Shown here: one piece after another, positions 10,560 to 22,395 of the stretch
Layout: each line of letters begins with the position of its first letter
How positions within the stretch are numbered: position 1 is the first letter of the stretch
NCBI RefSeq assembly: GCF_030272615.1
Contig: NC_081408.1
Coordinates: 769,569,336 to 769,633,335, forward strand
DNA: 64,000 nt
Reading direction: 5' to 3'
Source of the DNA: Cryptomeria japonica
Lineage: Eukaryota > Streptophyta > Pinopsida > Cupressales > Cupressaceae
The notes under the pieces: generated by a model
Seen by the model: only the letters and a program-made list of their open reading frames with translations
Told to the model about the DNA's origin: nothing
The model's database searches: none
Position numbers and translations under genes: made by a program

Positions 10560-10896
10560 CCCCGTATTTCAGTCATCAGGCTCTTGAAGCTTCGACAGTC
10601 TTTAGTATCATGAAATGGAGTCTTATGTATTTCACACCACATGCTTGTATTTGATTGTGTCTTTTTAGCAACCCATGTCTATTTAGATGAGTTTGAGGGA
10701 GATTCTTTGGCTACCCGTTTCCCTGCAAATCTGTTGCTACTTCCACCCCTTGGTGTATTATTTGCAAAGTAGTCTCTTTTCACTTTCTATTTGAATTTTT
10801 CTTCAATTTTCTTAGCATATTTATATGCAGTTGCCAATGTTTCAATATTCAAAAACTCCATCTCATTTTGAATGTATCTGTGAAGTCCACTGCGAT
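10560..10896 (-). pseudogene. E0 gag, C-terminal part
   Basis: The minus strand reads LHRYIQNEMEFLNIETLATA from the Mutator-element junction. It continues into a basic region (RGGSNRFAGKRVAKES) and a CEIHKTPFHDTKDCRSFKSL motif like the C-x2-H-x4-H-x4-C knuckle of plant gypsy gags. In-frame stops are present. Its first codons join directly to KYRSG of the gag half at 19724-20290 once the Mutator-like element and one target duplication are removed. Confidence 0.75.
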
Positions 10897-11690
10897 GGCC
10901 TGGCTTAAACAACACACACTAAGCATTGACCATGCTTAGGTGACTAATGTGGGGCCCAGCCGTAATCTGTGCCCTCATTGTTGCCGTTAACTCATTCCGT
11001 TTGGTAAATGCTCTTGAATTTGAAATTTTAAACCTTCCACCCAAATTCACATATGTCAAGTTGCCGCACTGTAGGAGTAAATGGCTTAAAAGCACGAAGG
11101 ATAGGAGATTAGAGAGATACTGTAGTCAGAAATGGGAATGCTCTGGTGGACATGTATGCAAAACGTAGATGCAAAGATGAGGCACGTGAATTGCTTGGCC
11201 GAATGCCTCAAAATCTCTCATGGTATGTTACGATTGCAGGATATGCAGAAAATGGGTTTGTTGAAAAGGTTTTAGAAACTTTCAAGCAAATGCAATTTAT
11301 AGGCGTATCGACCCTTGCCACCGTCCTCACTACCTGTGCCGAAATGGGAGCTTTGGAACAGGTTATGTGCTTCATATGTTGTAGTTGCGACTACCCAAGT
11401 AGACATGTTTGCAAAATGTGGAACAATAAAAAATGCATGCGAACTTTTTGACAATGTGTCTCAAGAAATTTGGTCTCATAGAATTCCATGGTTGCAGGAT
11501 ATGAACAAAGTGGATTTGTTTACAAAGATTTATAAGCTTCCAGAAGTATATGAAATTGATAGCTGTGAACCTAGTATTCTCCCCGCCTGTGCCAAATTAC
11601 ATTATGGACATCCATCAACAGATAATGAAAGGGGTATTGTTGTCAAATATTCTAGTTTTGAAATTCTCTATGGGCATTGTTCGGAAAATG
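10897..11690 (+). repeat. Left terminal inverted repeat of the Mutator-like element
   Basis: Similar in inverted orientation to 18925-19714. The outer ~210 bp is non-coding (GTGGGGCCCAGCCGTAATC is shared by both arms). The inner ~580 bp is PPR sequence. The inner limit was judged by eye, where the two arms stop aligning. Confidence 0.75.
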
Positions 11691-11940
11691 TGGAAGAATA
11701 GAAAAAGTTCGTGAACTGTTTAACAAAATGCCTCAAAGAAATGTGGGCTCATGGAATTCAGATATTTACCAGATATGCATGAAATGGATTTTGGAAGGAT
11801 GCTCTCATAATGTTTGAATTAATGAAGCACTCTAGAACATATCATAACATTTTGAGTTCTGCTTGTGTGTTCTATGTGCATGCCGCCATTCAGGTTTAGT
11901 GGATGAGGGTTGTACATTTTTTAATCACACAAGTAACCTT
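11110..11940 (+). pseudogene. PPR gene fragment in the left arm
   Basis: Plus-strand frames give NALVDMYAKRRCKDEARELL, then LSWYVTIAGYAENGFVEKVL, LATVLTTCAEMGALEQ, VDMFAKCGTIKNACELFDNV and, further on, RELFNKMPQRNVGSWN and CRHSGLVDEGCTFFN. This is the body of a PLS-class PPR protein, a family that binds organellar RNA and often edits it. There is no start or targeting peptide, several frameshifts and stops, and no DYW or E domain. The PPR sequence runs ~250 bp beyond the inverted repeat, so the left arm carries more of the gene than the right arm. Confidence 0.8.
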
Positions 11941-13741
11941 TATCGCATTATCCTACAATTTATGGTTTGAGCTTCTCAGCTTAACCTGAGTATCTTGAGG
12001 ACAACCTAAACTTTTTGATTAAGATGTCAATTTAATATGTGGTAGTTGTGTGGATGTGTTTTCTTGGTACTTGGTCACATATGATTATAGGCTTAAGAGT
12101 ATTTATAATGAATTTTTTAAATTTGGATCTTAAAAGTGTTATGACTTATTATGCAAATGTTGAAAGATGGCGTGAGGTTTAAATGGTAAAGAGATTAATA
12201 AATAATAAAGAAATTAAAAATATTTCTAGATATAGTTAGATTAAGATATAGATCACATTTATAGACATAGGAGATCTATGCAAAGTTGAAGAGATTGACT
12301 TGGAAGATGAAGGCAATAGGGAATTCCCTAAATTCAAGACACTTAATTGGTGATGTGAAAAAGTAGGGAAAATAATTATTTCTTTGCCACCATAATAAAA
12401 AGTTGGCAATTACTTTTGGTTCGTTAGATGTACCCCTAGAACAACTATTATAGTTGTTAAGAGCCTTTGATATGTGTTGATCACCAACTGTTTCCATCAT
12501 TTTAAATAGGTATAATGTTCTTGTGGAGATTATTGGTAATGCTAAATGAAGTGATTTGAAATATAGACTCACACTATAATAATGTGCACTATATTGCACC
12601 TATAATAATGAAGGAACACGATTCTTTTCTCTAGAAGAAAGTAAAAATTTGGTTTTGTTTTAGTTTTGGATAGTTGACAATCTAGAGTATGGTGTTGGCT
12701 TTATAAAATTAGATACATAGAGTGTATATACACGATTTGAGTATTTATCAAAAATGTCTTTTATGATAACATGGACATTTGATAGAATTTTTTTTAGACT
12801 CTAGAAGTACATATGTACGAAATGAAAAGTTGGATCCTGAGGTGGAGAAAAAAATTACACTTTCTACTTTGTATAGTTCTTTTGCTTGGATTAGTTGTTG
12901 GAATGAGACATCACAAATCAATTGAAGGGGCAATAAGTGCATAAGATATGGACATGTAATTGATTGACTAACTAAGTAGGAGCATCTAATCATATATGAT
13001 AGTGTCTAAAGTGTGTATGTCTATCTTCTTAGTTACTTGAAACAACATCAAATTCTATAGCATTGTAAATAATAATCTCTCTACCTATTATGGTAGGATA
13101 TAATGAATGAATAATCTTTGAATGTTGGTTATCTTTCATAAAAAAATTGATATGATAACTATCTTCTACCTTAGCGGCAACCCCTTTTTTCTATTTGACA
13201 GTATTTGGACAACCTATTATCATCACTATTTGTGTAGCTAGGATATTGATTATAAATGTGATTGATGTTGAATCTATTATGGTTTTTGAAGTACCTTTGA
13301 ATTTTTAAGATTATCCCATATATAGGAAATAAGGGTTTAAGGATAGGACAACCCTTCTTGATTGTTAAATTTCTCTAGTAACACCATTTCTTCCATGACA
13401 CTTTGACTATAGAAATTGTATTAATACCCCCTTGGTAGTAAAGACATCATGAGTACCCTAAATTAATTTTTAGAATGGGACATGATAGTATCCACAACTT
13501 CATGAAATTATAAGGTCATCTAGATAAGATTTTAGTATCACAAGATTGGTGTGATTATTCTTATTACCATAGTGTAATACTCCATTTAGGAATATTTTTT
13601 ATGACTACACAATGAAGTATTTCATCAGGTTATATAGGTAACTTTTTACTATCACAAGATCAAGGTGTGATTATTCTTACGACCACAGTGTACTAGTCCT
13701 TTTAGGATCATTGTTTATCATTGTCATAGGTGGGCCCGATT
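11941..13741. other. Mutator-element interior, non-coding
   Basis: AT-rich DNA with only short random ORFs. I recognise neither MURA transposase motifs nor captured gene pieces here. Confidence 0.5.
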
Positions 13742-14349
13742 TCAACAGCGGGACTCCCACTCAAGGGTGTTTGGTCCAAATGAAAATATACAACCTATGA
13801 ATAACACCTTGGTGAAAGGGGGATTTCCCTTAACAACACCTCTAGAGATAGATTGAGACAAGGAAAATAAAACCAAATAAGGAAATTCCATTCTTACCCC
13901 ATGGTTCAGGTGGTTCAACATAGGGAAGAGCTGAAGGTGAAATCTCCTCTTCCTACCATCGAGCGTGAAGTATTTCATGAAGAGAAGGGTAGCCCCCTTC
14001 CAAATAATTGGGAGTGTCTCATGATTGTAGCCACTTTGCAATTTAGAAGTCACTTCACTAGGTTGGAAGAACCTATTAAAATATTCCTTATAATTACCCT
14101 TATGTTTTTGGGGGAAGGGGACGCCATACAAAGCCAACCCAATAGCTTTCGTTATGGTTTATTTGACACCACAAAAGTAATGCTCCCAATCTTCACATCA
14201 CCATTGTTCCAGTCTTGAACAAAGACCATGGATAATTTGGGGTCATGACCTATCATGCCCTCCAAATAAGAGTCCAAATTTCCCTTAATAAACTTGCTCC
14301 AGTGTTTAACATTATTTTTGAACTTAGAGCACTCATCTGGTTCAACCAT
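13742..14349 (-). pseudogene. Fragment of an unidentified protein-coding ORF
   Basis: Two overlapping minus-strand frames (14152-14349, then 13742-14137) encode KHWSKFIKGNLDSYLEGMIG with VFVQDWNNGDVKIGSITFVV, followed by ALYGVPFPQKHKGNYKEYFN and IWKGATLLFMKYFTLDGRK. A frameshift lies near 14140. The pattern (a hydrophobic W-x2-G segment, then a basic helix, then YFTLDGR) is not a domain I can name. It has the look of the large ORFs of unknown function carried by plant retroelements, such as those at 25.2 and 27.9-37.4 kb here, but I cannot show homology. It is probably a captured or nested remnant inside the Mutator-like element. Confidence 0.45.
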
Positions 14350-16683
14350 ATTTCCCTGAATAACCTTGCTCCAAAGTTCACTATCTTATTGTTGTTGTAG
14401 TAGTCTTAGGATGCCATTTATTGTTAATAATATGGTTGTTCTCAAATGATGTTGACTATTCTACCTAGTTTCACAACATATCTCTCTTTCTTAGTAGACT
14501 ATAACCCTCATGAGAATTTTTTTTACACTTTATAATCATAGGGCTGGTAAGGAAGAGATAACTCACTATCTAGAGTTTGTTTAAAGTACTTTCAATATTT
14601 TTTTCAAATACTATGAGAGTTAAATGTTAAGAACCAAATAAAACAATCATCTTTGCTATGTAGAACTCTCATGTAGAATGATGAACAATTGTATTTCTCT
14701 CCACAACCATATGTACACCCTAATGGTGAAATGTTAACTAATACAAAATAAGCTTCTTTATGGATTCAATAAATTTCTTGAATCTAAGAAATGGTGTTCA
14801 CCTTTAAATAATAAATTCCAACTACATAAAGAAAACCAAATGTATTCTACATGATTATACTTGCATGCATCTTTAAAAATAAACAACTATACTAAAATAA
14901 ATCAAAATTATTTTTTTAGGAATCTCACAAAAAGTAGCACTTGTAGATCTATGATCCTTGCCCATGGTTGAAGAGGCATGCATTTAAAACTTATTTTATA
15001 TTTAATTCCTAATATGTCAAGACACATTTATCAAGATTTGCATGTAGAAATAAAGGGTTTTCATAACTATGATCCTTCTTTAGCGTTGAGATTCAAAATG
15101 AGTTGCAAATCACTACAGTTAGTTAACTCTAATATTAAAATACAACAAGAAATGATGTTTTAAGAATTTAAATCCACATTCAAATACTAATTACACATAT
15201 TCAAAGTATACTTTTTTCTTTGTGATTCTTATAAGGGGTTTGATATCATACATCACATATGTTGGACCTTGTAATATATGTTACACACCAAAAAATTTCC
15301 TTATATAGTTTTTACAAGGGTTATGGATCCTACCTACTTGATAATTGTAGCTTTGTAATGATAACTAGGTGAGGATTTTTTAAAAAGCCTCATTAAGCAC
15401 TCAAATTGAGAATTCTAGTGATACTAACTTGGCAACTAGCTAAGAAAGAAAATGCAAACAAGAGGTGGATATTAGAACCCAAGTCAAATCTCAATACCAC
15501 AAAATTAATATTTCATATCAAAAAATTCTAACTAGCTCAAGTATTTAGATCTCACAATATAATAAACTCATCAAGAACCAAGGAAAAATAGAACACTTAA
15601 AGCTAGGAGAACATTTGATCAATAAAATTGAAAAGAAAAAAAAGGATTCATCATTTTTTTGGAAAATGGAGGTTTTATGCAACCCACAACATATCTTTAG
15701 CTAGAATTGTAGGTAATTAGTAAGGAAAAAGAATAATATAATTATGTATTATTAGGATGAATATTATCTTTCCAAGTAAGTGCAGATGCGCATTTAAGCA
15801 GTATTGCTAAGATTCAAAAGTAGATAGAATCAAATATTTTTTCCATAGAATTTCACAAGGAAGAAAATAGCTAGAGTAAGTCTGTAGCTTGAAGAACAAG
15901 AACTTGATGTATTTTATCAAATTAATTCCAACAATCAAAATTTGTTAGATCAAGAACTTGAAAGAATCATGAAGTAGGAAAGTGATCATGGAAATATTGT
16001 TTATAAATAAGACTTGAAAGGAAAATAATGCAAAATATATAAAATGTGCCTTAATGTTGAACGAGGTTATATTAGATGCACTCCCTATTCAACCACATTC
16101 TTGATAGGTGCTCAAGGTCACTTCTACAGTACCAATAAAGTATATGCCTACATAGGTCAAAAATTATTTAGAGCTAACTATTTAAACCCCATGGATATAT
16201 TGTAAAAGTAAGTATCATAAAATCTTTGAGGTAAAATGTAATAGCCTTGACTAAAACCACTATCCCTTTACAAGGTTCAATGATGTAAAGTCTTTAATAA
16301 TGCCATAATAATTTTTTAATTAGGTATATCATGGCTTTCTCCATGCTTCCACAACTTACTATGTCTTTCTCTTGGGCACAAGGATTTTAGGTCTCCATAT
16401 AATCATGTACTTCTTAAGATAAAATACTAATCCATGAACCTCCATTATTCCCCATTTAGTCGTTTCCATTCTTTCTCTCATTAAGCATTGAGTATTCACC
16501 ATCCCCAATTCCTAGTTTGAGGGTTCACTTTTCCTTTAAATCTCAAAATCTTGGGCTTTTAGTATTTCCCCTACACATTTCCTTATCGCGACATCCCTTC
16601 TCCCTTGCTCCTTATGGGGCTCATACTTGTATGGTTACTCATACCATCAAGCTCGAAAAGTTATTTAAGGTATGTGGTAAAAC
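14350..16683. other. Mutator-element interior, nothing recognised
   Basis: About 2.3 kb of AT-rich DNA without ORFs of note. No repeats, RNA genes or transposase motifs were recognised. Confidence 0.5.
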
Positions 16684-18024
16684 CAAAGTTCCCAAACTTG
16701 GACTTGGCTCGGACTCGGCAAGGCCAAATCAACTTGTGACTCAGCTATGACATGGCAACGACTCGACAATGACTCGGCAAAATTAAAAAAACTTGAAATT
16801 AAGAGATTTTTAACAATTTAAAACTTGTTTCATGCACCCATTATTGAATAAAGCCCAATTATAATGTGCATTAGCTTGTTATGCCATGAAAGGTATGTTG
16901 GTAGAGTATCTACTTGTTTGGGATTTCTGTTAAGTATTTTTTTTGGCCAAATTGAAATTCTGGGAGCACCAACATGAGACATCATGAACATCTTCACTTC
17001 TAAACTGTAAGGAGTGCTTGTGTATGGTAGCATTAAATAGTGTGCTTGCTGAACTTAGGTTTTACCTTGGGACTATAGTAGTCTTTCTTGGACCTCTTAG
17101 TTTTTAGGCTATATATATGTTGGATGGAAGGGGGAATTGTGAGGCCATAAGGGTTTCAAAAAATGCTCCTCAGAAACATGTCCCTTGCCAAAAATAACCT
17201 TGTGCCCCATGGGGGGATTTTTGGGATGTGGGGACAAGTAGGAAATGTCCCCAACTCACCCCCTTTTTTCAAAATTTTAAGAAACAACCCTATTGTGAGG
17301 TACTCACACATCGCCCCATTGCAAATGAAGACCCCCACTTTTTTCTTTCTAGGGTTAGTTCTTTTAGTTTTGTTGTTGGTCATTTTAGTGTCTTAGCCTT
17401 TGCATTGAAGGGGTTGAGTTTCTCAAAGGTCATCAAGTCAGGGTTATTTAGATCATTCCTAGGGTTTTTGCATACTATCTGATCATGCTTCAAGTTGCTA
17501 AATCAAGCCTTGGTTGAATGCATAGTGTCCTCCTAGGTCCCATCCCTTACGTCAGAGTGAACTCACCTTAAAAGCCTGTAATGCCATCCTGATCCTGAAA
17601 TGGCCTGAAATTTAACTAAGTCTAGAAATTTGAAGGATCCTCCAAAAACTAGATTTTGCAATATAACCCATGGAGGTCCGAAACCACTCTCAAACATCCT
17701 GACAATATATATGGAATATAACTTAAAGTATAAGCCACTTATACTTAAATGTTATATTCCATATATAAATCCTGATGGCGAGACTAACTTGTCAAACAAC
17801 CTCATGTTTTTTTTGTTTTCGCAAGTCAAAACATTGACCTGTCATGGCTGAGTCTTGGAGCTTGGACTCGGCAAGTTTTTCCATAACTCGCCTAACTCAC
17901 GAGTCAGGCGAGTTATGGTCAAAACTCGCCGAGTCCGAGTCCCGAGTTAGCAAAACTCACCGAGCTTGGCTCGACTCACCAACTCGGCAAACTCGCCTAA
18001 CTCATGGCGAGTCTGGGAACTCTG
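16684..18024. mobile_element. Non-autonomous hAT-type element
   Basis: The ends are inverted: CAAAGTTCCCAAACTTGG on the left, and the complement of CAGAGTTCCCAGACTCGCC on the right. Both are flanked by the exact 8 bp repeat GGTAAAAC (16676-16683 and 18025-18032). An 8 bp duplication and CA(G/A)AGTT ends fit hAT transposons. The subterminal parts are dense in ACTCGGC/GCCGAGT motifs in both orientations, especially 17840-18010, as expected for transposase-binding sites. At 1,341 bp with no transposase ORF it is non-autonomous. It lies inside the Mutator-like element and so is younger than that insertion. Confidence 0.75.
17705..17768. repeat. Perfect-looking hairpin inside the hAT-type element
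   Basis: Arms 17705-17734 and 17739-17768 are inverted copies with a CCAC loop and only a few mismatches. The stem would be about 28 bp. It is not at the element ends, so it may be a small nested MITE or an extruding palindrome. Confidence 0.6.
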
Positions 18025-18924
18025 GGTAAAACTAATCACTAACCCTTGAAAATTTTCCACCCCATTTTCCTAGTTGTTTTCTCTTCCAGCATTAGGAACA
18101 CTACATTAATAATCCCTAATACCCAATCTCTTTCCTTTAGCTTTTCATCCATATTATTTAGTGGTATTATATTTACCTGCACCTTGATCCCACTACCTCT
18201 TCCATTAGTATTAAGTATCCCTTTTGCCAATTATTTCTCCTCTTTGCATATTTTCCTTTCACACTCCTAAAAATTTAAATACAAACTTCTTAAAAGTAAG
18301 TCACTATGTGGTAATTATAAACCCTAGTTCCCAAGTACAGTTTCTTAAAAATTTAAATACAAACTTCTTAAAAGAAAAACTAAGATGGTGTATTAAAGAA
18401 TGCCCTAAGCATGGCAAAGTGTGGAAAGAATTGAGTGACTTATTTTTGATAAATTTCTATTGATCTAATGTATAAATAAAAAAACATAAATAAATTATCC
18501 AAGATGACAAACATTAAGAAGCAATTAGTAAAACATAATGAACAAATGCCTAAGTGTGGTTAGAAAACTAGAAGAAACCTTAACATAAAAGAAATAAATC
18601 AAACAATTTATTTTATGATTAACCCCTCACATTATAATAAAAATAGATGAGAATATTTCCTATTTCCTCTTCATATAAGGATGTTGTAGAATTGATCACC
18701 AAACTAGAATCCTAGTCAAATATATGGAAAAAAATTAATAGGAAAGGATAAAAAATAATCAAATTAGAGTGGGAAATATAATGTTGAAGTAATAAATTCT
18801 AATGAAAGGTGAGGCCACTTAAAAGAAGTAAAGTTTGATCGAGATTCGAAAGATTATGGTAGGGAAGAACAAATGTTCATAATCAAAGGCACTAAGAGCA
18901 CTACCACACTAAGAGGGGAACTTG

Positions 18925-19714
18925 ACAAATCCATACATGTCCATGAGCATTTCAAAAATATAATCTTTGACAGCAATCCCCCTTTCATTATCTGTTGATG
19001 GATGTCAATAGTGTAATTTGGCACAGGCGGGGAGAATGCTAGGTTTACAGCTATAAATTTCATATACTTATGTAAGTTTATAGTTCTTTGTAAACAAATC
19101 CATTTTGTTCATATCCTACGACCACGGAATTCTATGAGACCAAATTTATTTGAGGCACATTGTCAATAAGTTCGCGTGCGTTTTCGATGCTTTCACATTT
19201 TACAAACATGTCTACCAGGACGGTCGCAACTACAACATATGAAGTGCATAACCTGTTCCAAAGCTCCCATTTCGGCACAGGCAGTGAGAATGCTGACAAG
19301 GGTTGATATGCTTGCAAATTGCATTTGCTTGAAAGTTTCTAAAGCCTTTTTAACAAACCCATTTTCTGCATATCCTGCAATCATAACATACCATGAGAGA
19401 TTTTTAGGCATTCGGCCAAGCAGTTCACATATCCGTCTTTGCATCTACATTTTGCATACATGTCCACCAGAGCATTTCCATTTCTGACTACAGTATCTCT
19501 TTTATCTCCTATCCTTCGTGTTTTTAGCCCATTTACTCCTGCAGCGCAGCAACTTGACATATGTGGATGGGCGGGAGGTTTAAAATTTCAAATTCAGGAG
19601 CATTTAACAAACGGAATGAGCTAACGGCAGCAGCCAGGGCACGGATTACGGCTGGGCCCCACATCAGCCACCTAAGCCTGGTCAGCGCTTAGTGTGTGCT
19701 GTTTAAGGCTGGCC
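18925..19714 (-). repeat. Right terminal inverted repeat with PPR fragment
   Basis: This is the inverted counterpart of 10897-11690. On the minus strand it encodes CELLGRMPKNLSWYVMIAGY, then AENGFVKKALETFKQMQF and ILTACAEMGALEQ, with a second frame giving VATVLVDMFVKCESIENARE. It is the same PPR stretch as in the left arm but with many substitutions and its own stops, so the two arms have diverged for a long time. The outer end is GCTGGCC followed by the 9 bp target duplicate. Confidence 0.8.
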
Positions 19715-19723
19715 CACTGCGAT

Positions 19724-20290
19724 ACTTAAGAATTTGATGCTTCTCTGTATCTTTGATGCCAAGTTTTGCCGATAGTGCGTGGAATGTATTAGTGTAATCC
19801 TGCACTGATTGGATCCTCTTTTGTCGAAGCAGTTGCCATTCCATGTATTTCAGTTCATAGACATCCTCTGGCAGATATGAATCTTTTTTGAATTCCACAA
19901 ATTATCCCCATGTCAGTTTGTTATCAAAAGATATCTCCAATGCTTGCCCAATGGGTAAATTTCTATCTCTATTTCCCACCTTACTTTCTCATGCCAACTT
20001 CAAATGATTTTCCGCTTTAAGAAGAGCGAACATTATTTTGTATGCATTACAAAAATTATTTATAGAGAAGTATCATTCTAGTTTGGACAACTAGTCGTCA
20101 ACAACATCAACGTCAACTTTCCCTTCAAAATTCAGGATATCAAAGTTTACATGCACCTTGAATGGGGTGATTCCATGAAATGATGGGGTTGATTCTGTAA
20201 CAGTCATGCAAATTGATCCATCATTTCTTGTCGTTGTCTATCCAAAGCTTCTTCCACCGCTTTCAAATAAGCTGGCTGTGAGAAAATATT
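19724..20290 (-). pseudogene. E0 gag, N-terminal part
   Basis: The minus strand begins FSQPAYLKAVEEALDRQRQE, a typical plant gypsy gag start, with stops soon after. Later it gives MEWQLLRQKRIQSVQDYTN with TFHALSAKLGIKDTEK and LKYRSG, the retrotransposon gag (capsid-like) signature. The last codons abut the right 9 bp target duplicate of the Mutator-like element, and the frame continues at 10887. No start codon context or PBS was found upstream. Confidence 0.75.
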
Positions 20291-21654
20291 CAAATATTTT
20301 AATATGAAAATTTTAATTTATATTTTGAACTAATTCTGTATCTCTGGAACCTATCATTTGTGTTTAGCTAATTTATATTTTTTGGCTCATAAAATTTTCT
20401 GCACACAGTTTATTAATGCTTTAAGGTATATGAAAGTAAAAATAAATCATTAGAATATTTTTTATAGAATTTTTGAAATATAAAATAAATATATTATTGA
20501 ATATATATTTTAAATGTATAATTTTCTAATGTTATATTAAATTAATAATATATTTAAATTATTTTTAAAATAATATATAATATTAGATAATTGTAATATA
20601 TTTTTTTATAATAAAATAGATTTATTAAAATATTATATAGAATAAAAAATAAAAAATAACAAATATACAATTTTATATCAATCTCTGAAATTAACAATAT
20701 ATTTAAAGTTTATATTATGTTAAAAATAATAATATACAATATTAGATAATTATAATATAATTTTTGTAATAAAATATATTTATAAAAATATTATATAGAA
20801 TATAAAATAAATAATAAAAAATAAGTGTTATGGAAATTTTGAAACATTAAATTTTTATATAGTTAAATATTAAATTATATAATATTATATAATTAACAAT
20901 ATATCTAAAATTTCATGATACATTAAAAATAATATATAATATTAGATAATTGTAATATAATTTATATAGTAAAATAGATATATAAGAAATAATAAATAAT
21001 CAATAAATATAAAACATCACATATATTTACTATTTTTCTTTTTGGCATTATAACATGGAGAACATTTTAAAAGCTTTTTAGTTCTCGAGGATACTATTGT
21101 ATGTCCATTTTTCAATTAATTCAACCAGTGTTTAGAATTAAAAAAATTTAACCAAAATATTATAGTTTAAATTTAATTTTTTATTTTAAATAATTGTAAA
21201 AAAACATTTTCCTCTATTTTTATTGATAGTAGGTCACTATTTATTTAAACTATCACATCACCAACCATAGTTTTGTGTTTATTTAATTCATTATATTATT
21301 TGTTGTCATGGATTGCTCCTTCGATGCTTTTTGATAAAAAAGAGTATATGAGAGATATTTAGACATGTAAAATGATTGCTAATGAATGAATGCAACATTA
21401 ACAAAACTTCAAATTTTACAAAGCATGCACTTAGTTGGCTCCTATTATAAAAACAAAATGGAAATAGTTTACTAGAGTTTGAATTGGAATTTTGGAAAGA
21501 AAGAGTCTAGCCCATAGTCACATTAATATGGATGGATAAATGGTCAAATCTTGGTAGATAATAATTATATTTTGGTAAGTGGTAAATACAATAAATATAA
21601 GATTAAATATGTATTAGAGTATACACATATAAAGATAAGGTAGAGATCATGGAT
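20291..21654. other. Very AT-rich DNA
   Basis: About 1.3 kb dominated by A/T with recurring short words (ATATAATATTAGATAATTGTAATATA occurs in variants about every 200-250 bp near 20570, 20740 and 20935). This suggests a decayed tandem or dispersed repeat. No ORF or element ends were recognised. Confidence 0.5.
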
Positions 21655-21930
21655 ATGAAAGGAAGATTAAAGGGGTGACGAAGAGGGAGAGAAATAGATA
21701 GAGAGAAGTAGAGGGAGAAATTAAAATAGAGAGATAGAGATAAATAAATTTAGACAAATAGAAAGGAAGAGGTAGAGGGAGAGATAGAGGTAGAGAGAAA
21801 GAGAAAAAGAAATAGATAAATATATAAGGAGGGGGAGAGATAGAGATGAAGAGATAGATAGATATAGCGTGAGAAGGAAAAATAGATATTTATGTGGCAC
21901 TATGATAGAGTATAGAGAAATAGAGATATA
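21655..21930 (+). repeat. Purine-rich GAGATAGA microsatellite-like tract
   Basis: The plus strand is almost pure A/G/T with little C, made of interspersed GAGA, GATA and GGGA words (for example AGAGAGATAGAGATAAATAA). The long minus-strand ORF across it is simply the reading of the low-complexity tract. It could adopt triplex-forming purine-strand structure. Confidence 0.6.
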
Positions 21931-22395
21931 AGGAGATAGAAGACACAATGCACAAGTTCTTACCAATAGTATGGTTAGTTTAGAGTACAAAATGGAAAAT
22001 AAGTTGGGACGATGTACGTTTTTTTTTTTTATAGAAAACCCATTTGTTTACATGCAAAAATGTTGAGTATTATTAGTAATTTTTTTTATATACACTTGTT
22101 AGTTGCAGATTCTAAATATTTGCAAAAAAAGAGCTAGAGGAAGGAATAAATATTTGAAAAGAGTAGAAGAGTGAAGTAAAATATAAAAACTTCATTTATT
22201 CAAAATTAATATTATTATCTTTGTTTTATGCAAATTAATTTAATCATTTTTAGAATAAAATAAATGATTTAAAATGTAAATATATACTTATTATAAAATT
22301 TAATCAACTTTTCTCTTGGTTTTAGGTCCATGTAAAACCCGTTTATCTTTATAAAAAACATTTAATCAAATTTTTACAGATTTTATTATATTAGA

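Larger units (their letters stand above)
10897..19714. mobile_element. Mutator-like element with PPR-derived inverted repeats
   Basis: The 8,818 bp segment begins GGCCTGGCTTAAACA and ends with the complement of GGCCAGCCTTAAACA. It is flanked by the exact 9 bp direct repeat CACTGCGAT (10888-10896 and 19715-19723). Long terminal inverted repeats and a 9 bp duplication are hallmarks of Mutator-like elements. The inverted repeats are about 790 bp (left to ~11690, right from ~18925), and most of their length is PPR coding sequence. The insertion splits the gag of E0 cleanly. I found no MURA-type transposase inside, so it is non-autonomous in this copy. The interior carries a hAT-type element and a fragment of an unknown ORF. 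Confidence 0.85.
6780..20290 (-). mobile_element. Old Ty3/gypsy element E0, split by two insertions
   Basis: Minus-strand remains are in canonical order from right to left: gag N-terminus (19724-20290), gag C-terminus with zinc-finger-like motif (10560-10896), protease (10259-10453), RT with YLDD (9056-9742), RNase H (about 8760-9050), integrase zinc finger and core (7961-8700), and the integrase C-terminal part (6844-7544). A Mutator-like element (10897-19714) interrupts gag and a MITE (7545-7960) interrupts integrase. The gag phrase KYRSG / LHRYIQ is restored across the 9 bp target duplication. All ORFs carry several stops or frameshifts. No LTR could be identified at either end. Lineage within gypsy is uncertain. 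Confidence 0.85.

Noticed and set aside
11116-19444. Two functional PPR genes in opposite orientation
   Set aside because: Both copies lack starts and targeting sequence, contain stops and frameshifts, and lie in the inverted repeats of a Mutator-like element.
21721-21990. 89-codon Ser/Leu/Tyr-rich minus-strand ORF
   Set aside because: It is the translation of a GAGATA-type low-complexity tract.
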